Shown: in pieces, positions 25,605-33,720 of the stretch | How the letters are laid out: each line of letters opens with the position of its first letter | Position numbering within the stretch: the first letter of the stretch is position 1 | NCBI RefSeq assembly: GCF_900186535.1 | Contig: NZ_FYDE01000005.1 | Coordinates: 1,588,895-1,652,894 of the forward strand | DNA from: Marasmitruncus massiliensis | Lineage (GTDB): Bacteria; Bacillota; Clostridia; Oscillospirales; Ruminococcaceae | DNA: 64,000 nt | Reading direction: 5' to 3' | Translations under genes and position numbers: made by a program | Notes under the pieces: generated by a model | Told to the model about the DNA's origin: nothing | The model's database searches: none | What the model saw: only the letters and a program-made list of their open reading frames with translations

Positions 25605-26129
25605 ATGCTGACACTGGTAACCGGAGGTTCGGCAAGCGGAAAATCCGAATTCGCCGAACAGCTCCTTTTGACATCCAAGGCAAGAAACCGTGTCTATCTG
25701 GCTACGATGGACCCCTGCGACAGGGAATGCCAAGCCCGGATTTTACGGCACCGTGCCGCGAGGGCGGGCCGTGGATTTCTGACGATCGAGCGCGCCGTCG
25801 GACTTTCCGGGACAGTGCTTCCGGAAGACAGCGCGGTTTTGCTGGAATGCCTTTCAAACCTTGCCGCCAATGAGCTTTTTTCCAAAGCGGGCGCGCACGA
25901 GCTGGCGTTTGAAGAAATTACAGGCGGTTTGGACGTTATTTGCGGCCAGGCAAAAGAGATTGTCGTTGTATCAGGTGAGGTGTTTTCGGACGGAGAGCCC
26001 TATGACCCGGAAACCCTGCGTTATCTGGAACTGCTGGGCCGCCTGAATGCCGCGATTGCCCAAAGGGCTGACCGGGTGGTGGAAGTGGTCTGTTCCATCC
26101 CGGTCTATCATAAGGGGGCAAAACTGTGA
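25605..26129 (+). CDS. cobU: Adenosylcobinamide kinase / guanylyltransferase CobU
   Basis: A 174-residue bifunctional enzyme that phosphorylates adenosylcobinamide and then attaches GMP. P-loop VTGGSASGKSEFAEQ at the N-terminus, VYLATMDPCDRECQARI, and HRAARAGRGF with the expected His (His-GMP intermediate). LLECLSNLAANELF holds the second conserved block. The ATG follows AGGAGAAC. It overlaps cobS by four bases (GTGA). Confidence 0.93.
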   Translation: MLTLVTGGSASGKSEFAEQLLLTSKARNRVYLATMDPCDRECQARILRHRAARAGRGFLTIERAVGLSGTVLPEDSAVLLECLSNLAANELFSKAGAHELAFEEITGGLDVICGQAKEIVVVSGEVFSDGEPYDPETLRYLELLGRLNAAIAQRADRVVEVVCSIPVYHKGAKL

Positions 26130-26896
26130 AAACATGGTGCCGTTCTTTTGCAGTCGCGTTTGCAATGTATTCCAGGATTCCCATGCCGCAGGTCGAATGG
26201 GCACCTCAAAGTATGCGGTATGCGCTTTGCTTTTTTCCCCTCGTCGGGGCGGTGAACGGAGCCCTGCTGTATCTCTGGCTTCTGTTTTGTACCCGTTTGG
26301 GTATCTCGCAGGTGACTGCCGCCGCCATAGCAGTGGTTCTGCCGGTTGCCGTGACGGGAGGAATCCATCTGGACGGCTTCTGCGACACGGTTGACGCGCT
26401 AGCTTCTCATCAGCCGCCCGCCCGCAAGCTGGAAATTCTCAAAGACCCGCACATCGGGGCATTCGCGCTGATCGGCTGCTGTGTCTATTTTTTATTGCAG
26501 TTTGGTCTGTGGGCGGAGTACCGCTTCCGGCCTGAAACTGCGTGGGTGCTGTCGCTTGGGTTTGTGCTGTCCCGCTCGATGAGCGGTTTTTCGGTGGTTA
26601 CATTTCCTTGCGCGAAGACCAGCGGTCTGGCCGCGGGATTTTCCAATGCCGCGCAGAAAAACGCGGTGCGAGCGGCAATGGCGGGATACGCACTTGTCAG
26701 CACAGCTCTAATGCTGTACCTTTCGCCATTTGCCGGCGGTGCGGCAGTTTTGGGTGCTGCTGCGGTTTTTATTTGGTATCAACGCCTGTCGATGAAGGAG
26801 TTCGGCGGGATTACGGGCGATCTGGCGGGCTGGTTTTTGCAGGTCTGCGAACTTGTGATGCTGTTCGCGGTCGTCGTCATGGGGGAATGGAAATGA
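26126..26896 (+). CDS. cobS: Adenosylcobinamide-GDP ribazoletransferase CobS
   Basis: A 256-residue integral membrane cobalamin synthase that joins adenosyl-GDP-cobinamide with alpha-ribazole phosphate. The catalytic motif GGIHLDGFCDTVDALAS with DGxxDTxDA is at about residues 73-89. Around it are six or seven membrane helices, plus FAMYSRIPMP at the N-terminus, typical of CobS. The start is GTG, inside GTGA overlapping the cobU stop. Confidence 0.94.
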   Translation: MKTWCRSFAVAFAMYSRIPMPQVEWAPQSMRYALCFFPLVGAVNGALLYLWLLFCTRLGISQVTAAAIAVVLPVAVTGGIHLDGFCDTVDALASHQPPARKLEILKDPHIGAFALIGCCVYFLLQFGLWAEYRFRPETAWVLSLGFVLSRSMSGFSVVTFPCAKTSGLAAGFSNAAQKNAVRAAMAGYALVSTALMLYLSPFAGGAAVLGAAAVFIWYQRLSMKEFGGITGDLAGWFLQVCELVMLFAVVVMGEWK

Positions 26897-27276
26897 AATT
26901 GATTCTTGGGGGCAGGCAGCAGGGAAAGCTGGAACTGGTCAAAGCAGAATATGCCTTAAAACCGGAAGAAGTCTGTGACGGCGCGCTCTGCCCGCTCGAC
27001 CGGATACCGCAGGCTCGCGCTGTCAACCATCTGCATCGTTTGGTCAGGCGGCTGATGGAGGCGGGGAAAGACCCCGCTGAATGGGTGGAACAGGCTTGCC
27101 TGCAAAACCCGGAGATTATTTGGATCACCGATGAAATCGGCTGCGGAATTGTGCCCGTTGACCCTTTGGAACGGGAGTGGCGGGAAACCACCGGCCGCAT
27201 CTGTTGCAATCTTGCGCAGCGCAGCGACCGAGTGGAACGGGTATTCTGTGGAATACCAACTGTGCTGAAAGGATGA
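26893..27276 (+). CDS. Second, short CobU-like protein
   Basis: A 127-residue protein related to CobU but truncated in architecture. It retains a P-loop-like MKLILGGRQQGKLELV at the start and the C-terminal ITDEIGCGIVPVDPLEREWRE followed by GRICCNLAQRSDRVERVFCG, a block conserved in the CobU family. The central part with the guanylyl-accepting His seems absent. Such short paralogs occur in B12 operons of Clostridia; their role is not established. ATGA overlaps join it to cobS and to the phosphatase gene downstream. Confidence 0.8.
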   Translation: MKLILGGRQQGKLELVKAEYALKPEEVCDGALCPLDRIPQARAVNHLHRLVRRLMEAGKDPAEWVEQACLQNPEIIWITDEIGCGIVPVDPLEREWRETTGRICCNLAQRSDRVERVFCGIPTVLKG

Positions 27277-27881
27277 CGCGAAAGATGGACATTTACCTGA
27301 TCCGGCATGCACAAACGCAGGGCAACCTGGAGCGGCGCTATATCGGGCGTACGGATGAGCCGCTGTCCGACGCGGGGATAGCGTGCTTCTGCAACCTTGC
27401 GTATCCGGCGGTCAGCCGCGTGATTACGAGTCCGATGAAACGCTGTCTGCAAACCGCTCAGATTTTATACCCGATGCAGGAGCCGGTGATTGAAGAAGAT
27501 TTCAGGGAATGCGATTTCGGTGATTTTGAAGGGAAAAACCACGCGGAGCTGGAAAACGATCTGGCATATCGCAGTTGGATTGCCGGCGGCGGGACACAGG
27601 CTCCGCCGAACGGCGAATCGATGGGGGCGTTTAAGCGCCGCTGCTGCGATGCATTTGCCGCTGCGGTGGAACAGGCGTTTTCGGACCGCTTGCTCGGTAT
27701 CGCGTTTGTCACGCATGGGGGAACGATTATGGCGATTCTCGAGCGGTTCGCCGTTCCCGCAAGGCCGTTTTATGACTGGCAGATTGAGAACCTCGGCTGC
27801 TGGAAAGCAAAGGCATCCGAACCGGAATGGATGGATCGGCATATACTGACAGATTTGGAACGATTTTATGCGGGGGAATAA
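27273..27881 (+). CDS. cobC: Histidine phosphatase, probable alpha-ribazole phosphatase CobC
   Basis: A 202-residue phosphoglycerate-mutase-like phosphatase. The RHG motif LIRHAQTQGN carries the phosphohistidine; SPMKRCLQTA, ECDFGDFEGK and FVTHGGTI with the second His complete the active site. In this operon it most likely removes the phosphate from alpha-ribazole phosphate or from cobalamin phosphate. The ATG at 27273 lies in an ATGA overlap; the ATG at 27285 is an alternative start. Confidence 0.87.
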   Translation: MTRKMDIYLIRHAQTQGNLERRYIGRTDEPLSDAGIACFCNLAYPAVSRVITSPMKRCLQTAQILYPMQEPVIEEDFRECDFGDFEGKNHAELENDLAYRSWIAGGGTQAPPNGESMGAFKRRCCDAFAAAVEQAFSDRLLGIAFVTHGGTIMAILERFAVPARPFYDWQIENLGCWKAKASEPEWMDRHILTDLERFYAGE

Positions 27882-27884
27882 GCA

Positions 27885-28859
27885 ATGTTTTATGCTGTTT
27901 CGGCGGTAGTGCTGGGCTTTTTGCTGGATCTGGCCCTTGGCGATCCGCACTGGCTGCCGCACCCGGTCCGGCTGATCGGCTGGCTGATTGCCCGCCTGGA
28001 ACAGCTGATCCGCCCCGTGCTGCCGAAAACGCCGCGGGGGGAGCTTCTGGGCGGCATCCTGCTGACACTGATTGTGGTGGGCCTGTCCGGAGGCGTCAGC
28101 TGGTGCATGCTCCATTTTGCCGCCGTTTATCTGGGAAAACTGCCCGCGTATCTGCTCGAAGTAGTTATGTGCTACCAGCTCATTGCCGTCAGATCGCTGA
28201 AAGCGGAAAGCATGAGGGTTTACCGGGAACTGCAAAAAGGCGACCTTGCTTCCGCGCGAATCGCGGTTTCTATGATCGTGGGGCGGGACACGGAAAAACT
28301 ATCCCCGGCGGGGGTCGCGAAAGCGGCAGTGGAAACCGTGGCCGAAAACACCTCGGACGGCGTCGCTGCGCCTCTGTTTTATCTTTTGATTGGAGGAGCA
28401 CCGCTTGGCTTCTGCTATAAAGCAATCAACACGCTGGATTCCATGATCGGCTACCGCAATGAGCAGTATCTCTCTTTCGGGAAGTTTGCAGCGAAACTGG
28501 ATGACGCGGTGAATTTTATCCCTGCGCGCTTGTGCGCACTGCTGATGATTGCCGCCGCGTTTTTTACCGGGCTGGACGGCCCGGGAGCATTCCGCATCTG
28601 GAAGTGCGACCGGAAAAACCATAAAAGCCCCAACAGCGCCCAGACCGAAGCGGCGTGTGCCGGGGCGCTTGGCGTTCAGCTTGCGGGCAATGCCTTTTAC
28701 GGCGGTGTCCTGTTTGAAAAGCCGACCATCGGGGACGCGCGGCGCATGGTGATTCCGAATGACATCCGGCTCGCCAACCGGCTGATGGTTGTTACCTCCC
28801 TGCTGTCACTTGCCGCCTTTTCCCTGATGAAGTTATTGATCATCTTCCTTTTGCACTGA
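27885..28859 (+). CDS. cbiB: Adenosylcobinamide-phosphate synthase CbiB
   Basis: A 324-residue membrane protein that attaches aminopropanol phosphate to adenosylcobyric acid. Motifs: LDLALGDPHWLPHPVRLIG at the N-terminus, SMIVGRDTEKLSPAGVAKAA, ETVAENTSDGVAAPLFY, AINTLDSMIGYRNEQY and RDHKSPNSAQTEA-type text (KNHKSPNSAQTEAA). Several helices span the membrane. Length is normal. The ATG follows GGGGGAATAAGCA. Confidence 0.95.
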   Translation: MFYAVSAVVLGFLLDLALGDPHWLPHPVRLIGWLIARLEQLIRPVLPKTPRGELLGGILLTLIVVGLSGGVSWCMLHFAAVYLGKLPAYLLEVVMCYQLIAVRSLKAESMRVYRELQKGDLASARIAVSMIVGRDTEKLSPAGVAKAAVETVAENTSDGVAAPLFYLLIGGAPLGFCYKAINTLDSMIGYRNEQYLSFGKFAAKLDDAVNFIPARLCALLMIAAAFFTGLDGPGAFRIWKCDRKNHKSPNSAQTEAACAGALGVQLAGNAFYGGVLFEKPTIGDARRMVIPNDIRLANRLMVVTSLLSLAAFSLMKLLIIFLLH

Positions 28860-28871
28860 TAGGAGAACATT

Positions 28872-29930
28872 ATGACCGATTTCGCTCACGGCGGAGATAT
28901 TTACGCCTATCCCGATAAACTGCTGGATTTTTCCGCCAATATCAGCCCGCTGGGGCTTCCGGACAGCGTACAATCCGCACTGACTGCTTCCATTGAAAGT
29001 TGGTCGGGATATCCCGACCCTTATTGCCGGAAGCTGAAAGCCGCGATTGCCAGACACCATACGATTCCGGAAGCGTATATTACATGCGGCAACGGGGCGG
29101 CGGAATTGATCTACAAGGTCGTGCAGGCGCTGAAGCCCCGCCGTGCTCTGGTCACCGCGCCGTCCTTTTCCGAATACCGGCAGGCGCTCTCTCTGATGGG
29201 ATGCGGGATTCTCGATTATTTTCTGGATGCGAAGGACGGCTTTTGCGTGACGGAGAAGCTGCTGACCGTACTGAACCCGCCGCTGGAACTGCTGATCCTA
29301 TGCAATCCGAACAACCCTACGGGGCAGACGATGGAACCGGGTCTGCTGAATAAAATCATCAAAACCTGCGCGGAGAAAAAAATTCATATTTTGCTGGATG
29401 AATGCTTTATTCCGTTTTTGGAGGATGCGGACGCACATACGAAAATCCCCCTGCTTTCGGAATATCCGAATCTGCTCATTCTGCGGGCGTTCACAAAATT
29501 CTACGCGATGGCGGGCCTGCGTTTGGGGTACCTGCTGTGTTCCGATGAAGAGCTGCTTCAAAGAATTTCGGTCTGCGGGCAGCCGTGGAGCGTTTCGGCT
29601 CCGGCACAGATCGCGGGCGTGGCGGCGCTGGCGGACAGGGAATATGCGGACAGGCTTCGGCATGTGATTCGAAAGGAACGCGCCTATCTGACCGGTGCCT
29701 TAAAACAATTGGGGCTGTGCGTGATCGGATCTCAGGCAAATTATCTGTTCTTTCAATATAATGGAATGAATCATTTGAAGGAACGGCTGCTGAAAGACAA
29801 AATCCTGATCCGTTCCTGCGGGAACTATCTTGGGTTGGATCTGGATTTTTACAGGGTGTCGGTCCGGACACATGTAGAGAATCAGCGGCTGATAGAGGCT
29901 ATTGCAGGAATCATCGGAGAGGAGGGGTAA
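28872..29930 (+). CDS. cobD: L-threonine-O-3-phosphate decarboxylase CobD
   Basis: A 352-residue PLP enzyme of aminotransferase fold I that makes (R)-1-aminopropan-2-ol phosphate for CbiB. FAHGGDIYAYPDKLLDFSAN at the start, GYPDPYCRKLKAAIA, NPNNPTGQ, and FTKFYAMAGLRLGYLL with the PLP lysine are all CobD-like. It lies next to cbiB, whose substrate it makes. The homologous histidinol-phosphate aminotransferase is the main alternative, but the context and HGGDIY argue for CobD. Confidence 0.92.
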   Translation: MTDFAHGGDIYAYPDKLLDFSANISPLGLPDSVQSALTASIESWSGYPDPYCRKLKAAIARHHTIPEAYITCGNGAAELIYKVVQALKPRRALVTAPSFSEYRQALSLMGCGILDYFLDAKDGFCVTEKLLTVLNPPLELLILCNPNNPTGQTMEPGLLNKIIKTCAEKKIHILLDECFIPFLEDADAHTKIPLLSEYPNLLILRAFTKFYAMAGLRLGYLLCSDEELLQRISVCGQPWSVSAPAQIAGVAALADREYADRLRHVIRKERAYLTGALKQLGLCVIGSQANYLFFQYNGMNHLKERLLKDKILIRSCGNYLGLDLDFYRVSVRTHVENQRLIEAIAGIIGEEG

Positions 29931-29936
29931 GAGGAT

Positions 29937-31433
29937 ATGGCAAAAACCATTATGGTGCAGGGGACGATGTCCAATGCTGGGAAAAGCCTGCTGGCGGCGG
30001 CGCTCTGCCGGATTTTCCGGCAGGACGGCTATTCGGTCGCCCCGTTTAAATCGCAGAACATGGCGCTGAACTCCTATATTACGCGCGAGGGGCTGGAGAT
30101 GGGGCGCGCGCAGGTCATGCAGGCGCAGGCGGCCGGAATCGAACCGTCTGTGCGGATGAATCCGATTCTGCTCAAGCCGTCCAGTGATACCGGCTCGCAG
30201 GTCATTGTAAACGGTGAAGTGTTGGGGAACATGAGCGCCGCCGAATATTTTAAAATGAAAGGCAGTCTTGTCCCGCAGATCATGCAGGCGTTTCACAGCC
30301 TTGCGGAACAATATGAGATCCTTGTGCTTGAGGGGGCGGGAAGCCCGGCGGAAATCAATCTGAAAAGCGACGACATTGTCAATATGGGGATGGCGAGGCT
30401 GGCCAAAGCTCCGGTCCTGCTTGCGGGGGATATTGACCGTGGGGGCGTTTTCGCGTCCCTTGCCGGCACGATGATGCTGCTGGAACCGGATGAGCGCGCG
30501 ATGGTAAAGGGACTGGTGATCAATAAGTTTCGCGGAGACAAGGCGATCCTGCAGCCCGGGCTGGATATGATTGCAAAGATTACCGGTGTGCCCGTCCTGG
30601 GAGTCATCCCATATCTGCATCTGGATATTGACGATGAAGACAGCCTTTCCGAGCGTTTGGAGAAAACCGACTCTTCGGGACTGGTGGACATCGCGGTCAT
30701 CCGACTCCCGAGGCTTTCGAATTTTACGGATTTTAACGCGCTTTCCGCAATCAAAGGGGTCTCCGTGCGTTATGTGAAAACGGTTTTTGCATTGAAATCA
30801 CCGGATTTGATTATCCTGCCCGGCACAAAAAATACAATGGAGGACCTGATGTGGCTGCGGCAGTGCGGGCTGGAGTCCGCAATTCAGAAATTCGCGGCGG
30901 CGGGCGGCGCAGTATTCGGCATCTGCGGCGGATTCCAAATGCTTGGCGAAACCCTCAGCGACCCGGAGCATGTGGAACACGGAGGCATCATGAAGGGCAT
31001 GGGGCTGCTCCCGGTTGCAACTGTCTTTGAACCGCAGAAAACCCGCACCAGAGTGACAGGCTGGTTTGGAAAGATGGAGGGAGTGCTCAAAGGACTTTCA
31101 GAAGTTCCAATTGAAGGATATGAGATCCACATGGGCAGGACAGAATGCGCTGACACAATCAGCAGCCTGCTGACCGAGGATGGCGAGACTAAGCAGGACG
31201 GCGCTGCTTCCGGTAATATTTACGGAAGCTATGTGCATGGAATTTTTGACCGCCCCGAGAGCGCAAAAGCCCTGGTGATTGCCCTTTGCAAAGCAAGAGG
31301 GGTCGATTGGGGCAATCTGGAGACCTTTGATCCGGTTGCTTACAGGGAACAGCAGTACGACCTGCTCGCGCAGTCTGTGAGGGAAAGTTTGGATATGGAA
31401 AAAATCTATGAGATTTTGGAGGCGGGTATATGA
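29937..31433 (+). CDS. cbiP: Cobyric acid synthase CbiP
   Basis: A 498-residue glutamine-dependent amidase that amidates the b, d, e and g side chains. P-loop-type start [20 protein letters not shown] with [13 protein letters not shown], then [14 protein letters not shown]. The C-terminal glutamine amidotransferase shows [11 protein letters not shown] with the catalytic Cys and [16 protein letters not shown] with the His region. Length is normal. It overlaps cobO by four bases. Confidence 0.96.
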   Translation: MAKTIMVQGTMSNAGKSLLAAALCRIFRQDGYSVAPFKSQNMALNSYITREGLEMGRAQVMQAQAAGIEPSVRMNPILLKPSSDTGSQVIVNGEVLGNMSAAEYFKMKGSLVPQIMQAFHSLAEQYEILVLEGAGSPAEINLKSDDIVNMGMARLAKAPVLLAGDIDRGGVFASLAGTMMLLEPDERAMVKGLVINKFRGDKAILQPGLDMIAKITGVPVLGVIPYLHLDIDDEDSLSERLEKTDSSGLVDIAVIRLPRLSNFTDFNALSAIKGVSVRYVKTVFALKSPDLIILPGTKNTMEDLMWLRQCGLESAIQKFAAAGGAVFGICGGFQMLGETLSDPEHVEHGGIMKGMGLLPVATVFEPQKTRTRVTGWFGKMEGVLKGLSEVPIEGYEIHMGRTECADTISSLLTEDGETKQDGAASGNIYGSYVHGIFDRPESAKALVIALCKARGVDWGNLETFDPVAYREQQYDLLAQSVRESLDMEKIYEILEAGI

Positions 31434-31957
31434 ATCAGGGGCTTGTTCATGTCTACTGCGGAGACGGGAAAGGAAAGACAACCGCGGCAATAGGGCTGGC
31501 GGTCCGCGCCGCGGGATGCGGAAAACAGGTGCTGATCGTGCAGTTCCTGAAAGGGCAGGAGACGGGGGAACTCCAATCTCTTGCGCGGATTCCTGAGATC
31601 ACTGTTTTGCGGGGAAAGGCAAGCAGCAAATTTACTTTTCAGATGGACGAACGGGAATTGCAGCAAACCTACGACCTCAACTCCAAAAATCTTCTGACAG
31701 CGGTGGAAACAGCGCGGGAAGGCAAATGCGACCTGCTGATTCTGGACGAAATCCTTGGGGCCTTAAGCTGTGATTTGATCGACAGCGATCTTCTGCGCAG
31801 CCTGGTTGAGAAGAAGCCGGAAGCGCTGGAGCTTGTGCTGACCGGACGCAACCCTCCTCGATGGCTGCTTGACCATGCGGATTATGTCACCGAGATGGTA
31901 AAGCGCAAGCATCCGTTTGATCAGGGAATACCGGCGCGTAAAGGAATTGAACTGTAA
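31430..31957 (+). CDS. cobO: Corrinoid adenosyltransferase, CobA/BtuR type
   Basis: A 175-residue ATP:cob(I)alamin adenosyltransferase. The P-loop is [33 protein letters not shown] and [14 protein letters not shown] follow, and [13 protein letters not shown] is the C-terminal signature. It forms the Co-C bond to 5'-deoxyadenosine. The name is shared with other CobA proteins, so the type (BtuR/CobO) is stated. Confidence 0.95.
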   Translation: MNQGLVHVYCGDGKGKTTAAIGLAVRAAGCGKQVLIVQFLKGQETGELQSLARIPEITVLRGKASSKFTFQMDERELQQTYDLNSKNLLTAVETAREGKCDLLILDEILGALSCDLIDSDLLRSLVEKKPEALELVLTGRNPPRWLLDHADYVTEMVKRKHPFDQGIPARKGIEL

Positions 31958-31969
31958 AGGGGAATTGCC

Positions 31970-32605
31970 ATGAAGGTGCAGCTGCAAAATGTGCTTCCGG
32001 CCGACATCGAACGGCGCAGTATGGAAATCATCGGGGAACTTCTCTGCGAGCGGGGCATTACGCTGGACCCGGTGCAGGAACCGGTCATCAAGCGGGTCAT
32101 CCATACAACAGCGGACTTTGACTATGTAGAAAATCTGATCTTTTCACAGGACGCTGTAAGAAAGGCGCAGAAAACCATCCGTGAGGGCGCTTCGATCGTA
32201 ACGGATACGCAGATGGCAAAATCCGGAATCAATAAGAAGGAGCTTGCACGCTATGGGGGAGAGGTGCTTTGCTTTATGTCGGACGAAGATGTTGCCGTCG
32301 CTGCCAGGCAAAACGGGACGACGAGGGCTAGTGCCAGCATGGATAAAGCGCTGTCTGTTGGCAAGCCGCTGATTTTCGCGATCGGGAACGCTCCGACCGC
32401 GCTTGTCAGGCTGTATGAACTGATCCAGGAAAAAAAGCTGTTTCCGGAGCTGGTCATTGGGGTGCCGGTCGGGTTCGTCAATGTGGTCGAGTCCAAGGAA
32501 CTTATTTTGCAGGCTCCCGTACCCCATATCGTGGCGCGCGGGCGCAAAGGCGGCAGCAATGTCGCGGCGGCAATCATGAACGCGATTTTATATAGCATGC
32601 AATAA
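31970..32605 (+). CDS. cbiC: Cobalt-precorrin-8 methylmutase CbiC
   Basis: A 211-residue CbiC/CobH, which moves the C11 methyl group to C12 to give cobyrinate. Motifs: ERRSMEIIGEL, VIKRVIHTTADFDYV with the catalytic His, TDTQMAKSGI, and GVPVGFVNVVESKE. It is the last gene of the operon; a strong terminator starts two bases after its stop. Confidence 0.95.
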   Translation: MKVQLQNVLPADIERRSMEIIGELLCERGITLDPVQEPVIKRVIHTTADFDYVENLIFSQDAVRKAQKTIREGASIVTDTQMAKSGINKKELARYGGEVLCFMSDEDVAVAARQNGTTRASASMDKALSVGKPLIFAIGNAPTALVRLYELIQEKKLFPELVIGVPVGFVNVVESKELILQAPVPHIVARGRKGGSNVAAAIMNAILYSMQ

Positions 32606-32606
32606 G

Positions 32607-32639
32607 AAAGCCGGTGTGCAGTCTGCACACCGGCTTTTT
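32607..32639 (+). terminator. Terminator of the cobalamin operon
   Basis: Perfect 14-bp stem (32607-32620 with 32624-32637), 3-base loop, and a run of five T. Confidence 0.9.
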
Positions 32640-32775
32640 GTACGAGAAAATCCCGTGTTAGACGCGGGGTTCCGTGGAGCTTTTGCGATGAAAAAACTCC
32701 TTTTGACGATGATGGGTATTTTTTGGAATATCTGAAATAATAAACCTATAGTTCAGAGTTTAAAGGAGACTGCTT

Positions 32776-33720
32776 ATGTCGGATAATACAAAGGATCTTA
32801 ACGCTTTGTCTGCAAGAGCGGCATATCAGCTTGCAGATGTTGTCAAAACTGTACCGCAGTTTGAATCGATTACTCCAAGATGGCTTTGCAGGCTGATGGA
32901 GTTCAAGCCGCTGAAAACGGGTGTGTTTCGGCTGAATAAGGTTACGGAAGGGCATACGCCGCTGGATATGCTGTGCAACCGGACCGGAAATGATAACATT
33001 CCGGAAGGATTTGTAGATTATGTTACCAAGCCGCGGGAGTATATTTTAGATTCGATTTCCACGATCATCAATATCAACACGCGGGTATCGGATATCTACA
33101 ATCATCCGTATGACCAGATTCATGAACAGATTCGATTGGCGGTCGAAAGCATCCATGAAAGACAGGAAAGCCAGTTTATCAATGATGAGGATTACGGGCT
33201 ATTGCATAATGTTGCGGATTCCCAGCGTCTGAAAGCGCGGGGCGGATTCCCTACGCCGGACGATCTGGATGAGCTGATTACGAAAGTATGGAAAGAACCC
33301 TCGTTTTTTCTGGCGCATCCCAAAGCAATCGCCGCGTTCGGACGGGAATGTACAAAGCGTGGGGTCCCTCCCGTAACGGTAACCTTATTTGGATCCCCTT
33401 TTATATCCTGGCGTGGGATTCCGTTAATACCGACAGATAAGCTGTTCGTGGATGGGCAAAGAAATCCCGGGAACGGCAAGGGCAAAACGAATATTCTGCT
33501 CGTCAGGACGGGCGAAAAGAAACAAGGCGTGATTGGCCTCTATCAAACCGGACTGCAGGGCGAACAGTCTAATGGGCTGTCGGTTCGATTTATGGGAATT
33601 GATAACAAAGGAATCGGAATCTATCTGTTATCCCTGTACTGTTCGGCAGCCGTATTGGCGGATGATGCCCTCGCAGTATTGGAAGATGTGGAAATCGGGA
33701 ATTATTATGACAATGAATAA
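32776..33720 (+). CDS. Family 2A encapsulin shell protein (SrpI-like)
   Basis: A 314-residue protein matching the SrpI-type family 2A encapsulins in length and text: ALSARAAYQLADVVKTVPQF at the N-terminal arm, then SIHERQESQFINDEDYGLL (the long helix of the HK97 E-loop/P-domain region), and TLFGSPFISWRGIPLIPTDKL near the C-terminus. These proteins have the HK97 phage-capsid fold and assemble into hollow icosahedral shells in the cytoplasm. The next gene, a cysteine desulfurase, is the characterised cargo of this encapsulin class. AAAGGAGAC precedes the ATG. The desulfurase start lies inside the last 14 bases of this gene, so the two are coupled. Confidence 0.9.
   Translation: MSDNTKDLNALSARAAYQLADVVKTVPQFESITPRWLCRLMEFKPLKTGVFRLNKVTEGHTPLDMLCNRTGNDNIPEGFVDYVTKPREYILDSISTIININTRVSDIYNHPYDQIHEQIRLAVESIHERQESQFINDEDYGLLHNVADSQRLKARGGFPTPDDLDELITKVWKEPSFFLAHPKAIAAFGRECTKRGVPPVTVTLFGSPFISWRGIPLIPTDKLFVDGQRNPGNGKGKTNILLVRTGEKKQGVIGLYQTGLQGEQSNGLSVRFMGIDNKGIGIYLLSLYCSAAVLADDALAVLEDVEIGNYYDNE

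Noticed and set aside
28872-29930. Histidinol-phosphate aminotransferase
   Set aside because: The fold is shared, but the N-terminal HGGDIY text and the position next to cbiB favour L-threonine phosphate decarboxylase.
29700-30620. 306-codon open frame antisense to cobD and cbiP
   Set aside because: It crosses two real genes of the B12 operon and shows no family features; a shadow of GC-rich coding DNA.
33533-33706. N-terminal extension of the desulfurase to an upstream start at 33533
   Set aside because: It would lie within the encapsulin gene in another frame; the ATG at 33707 gives the normal overlap and the upstream text is not protein-like.
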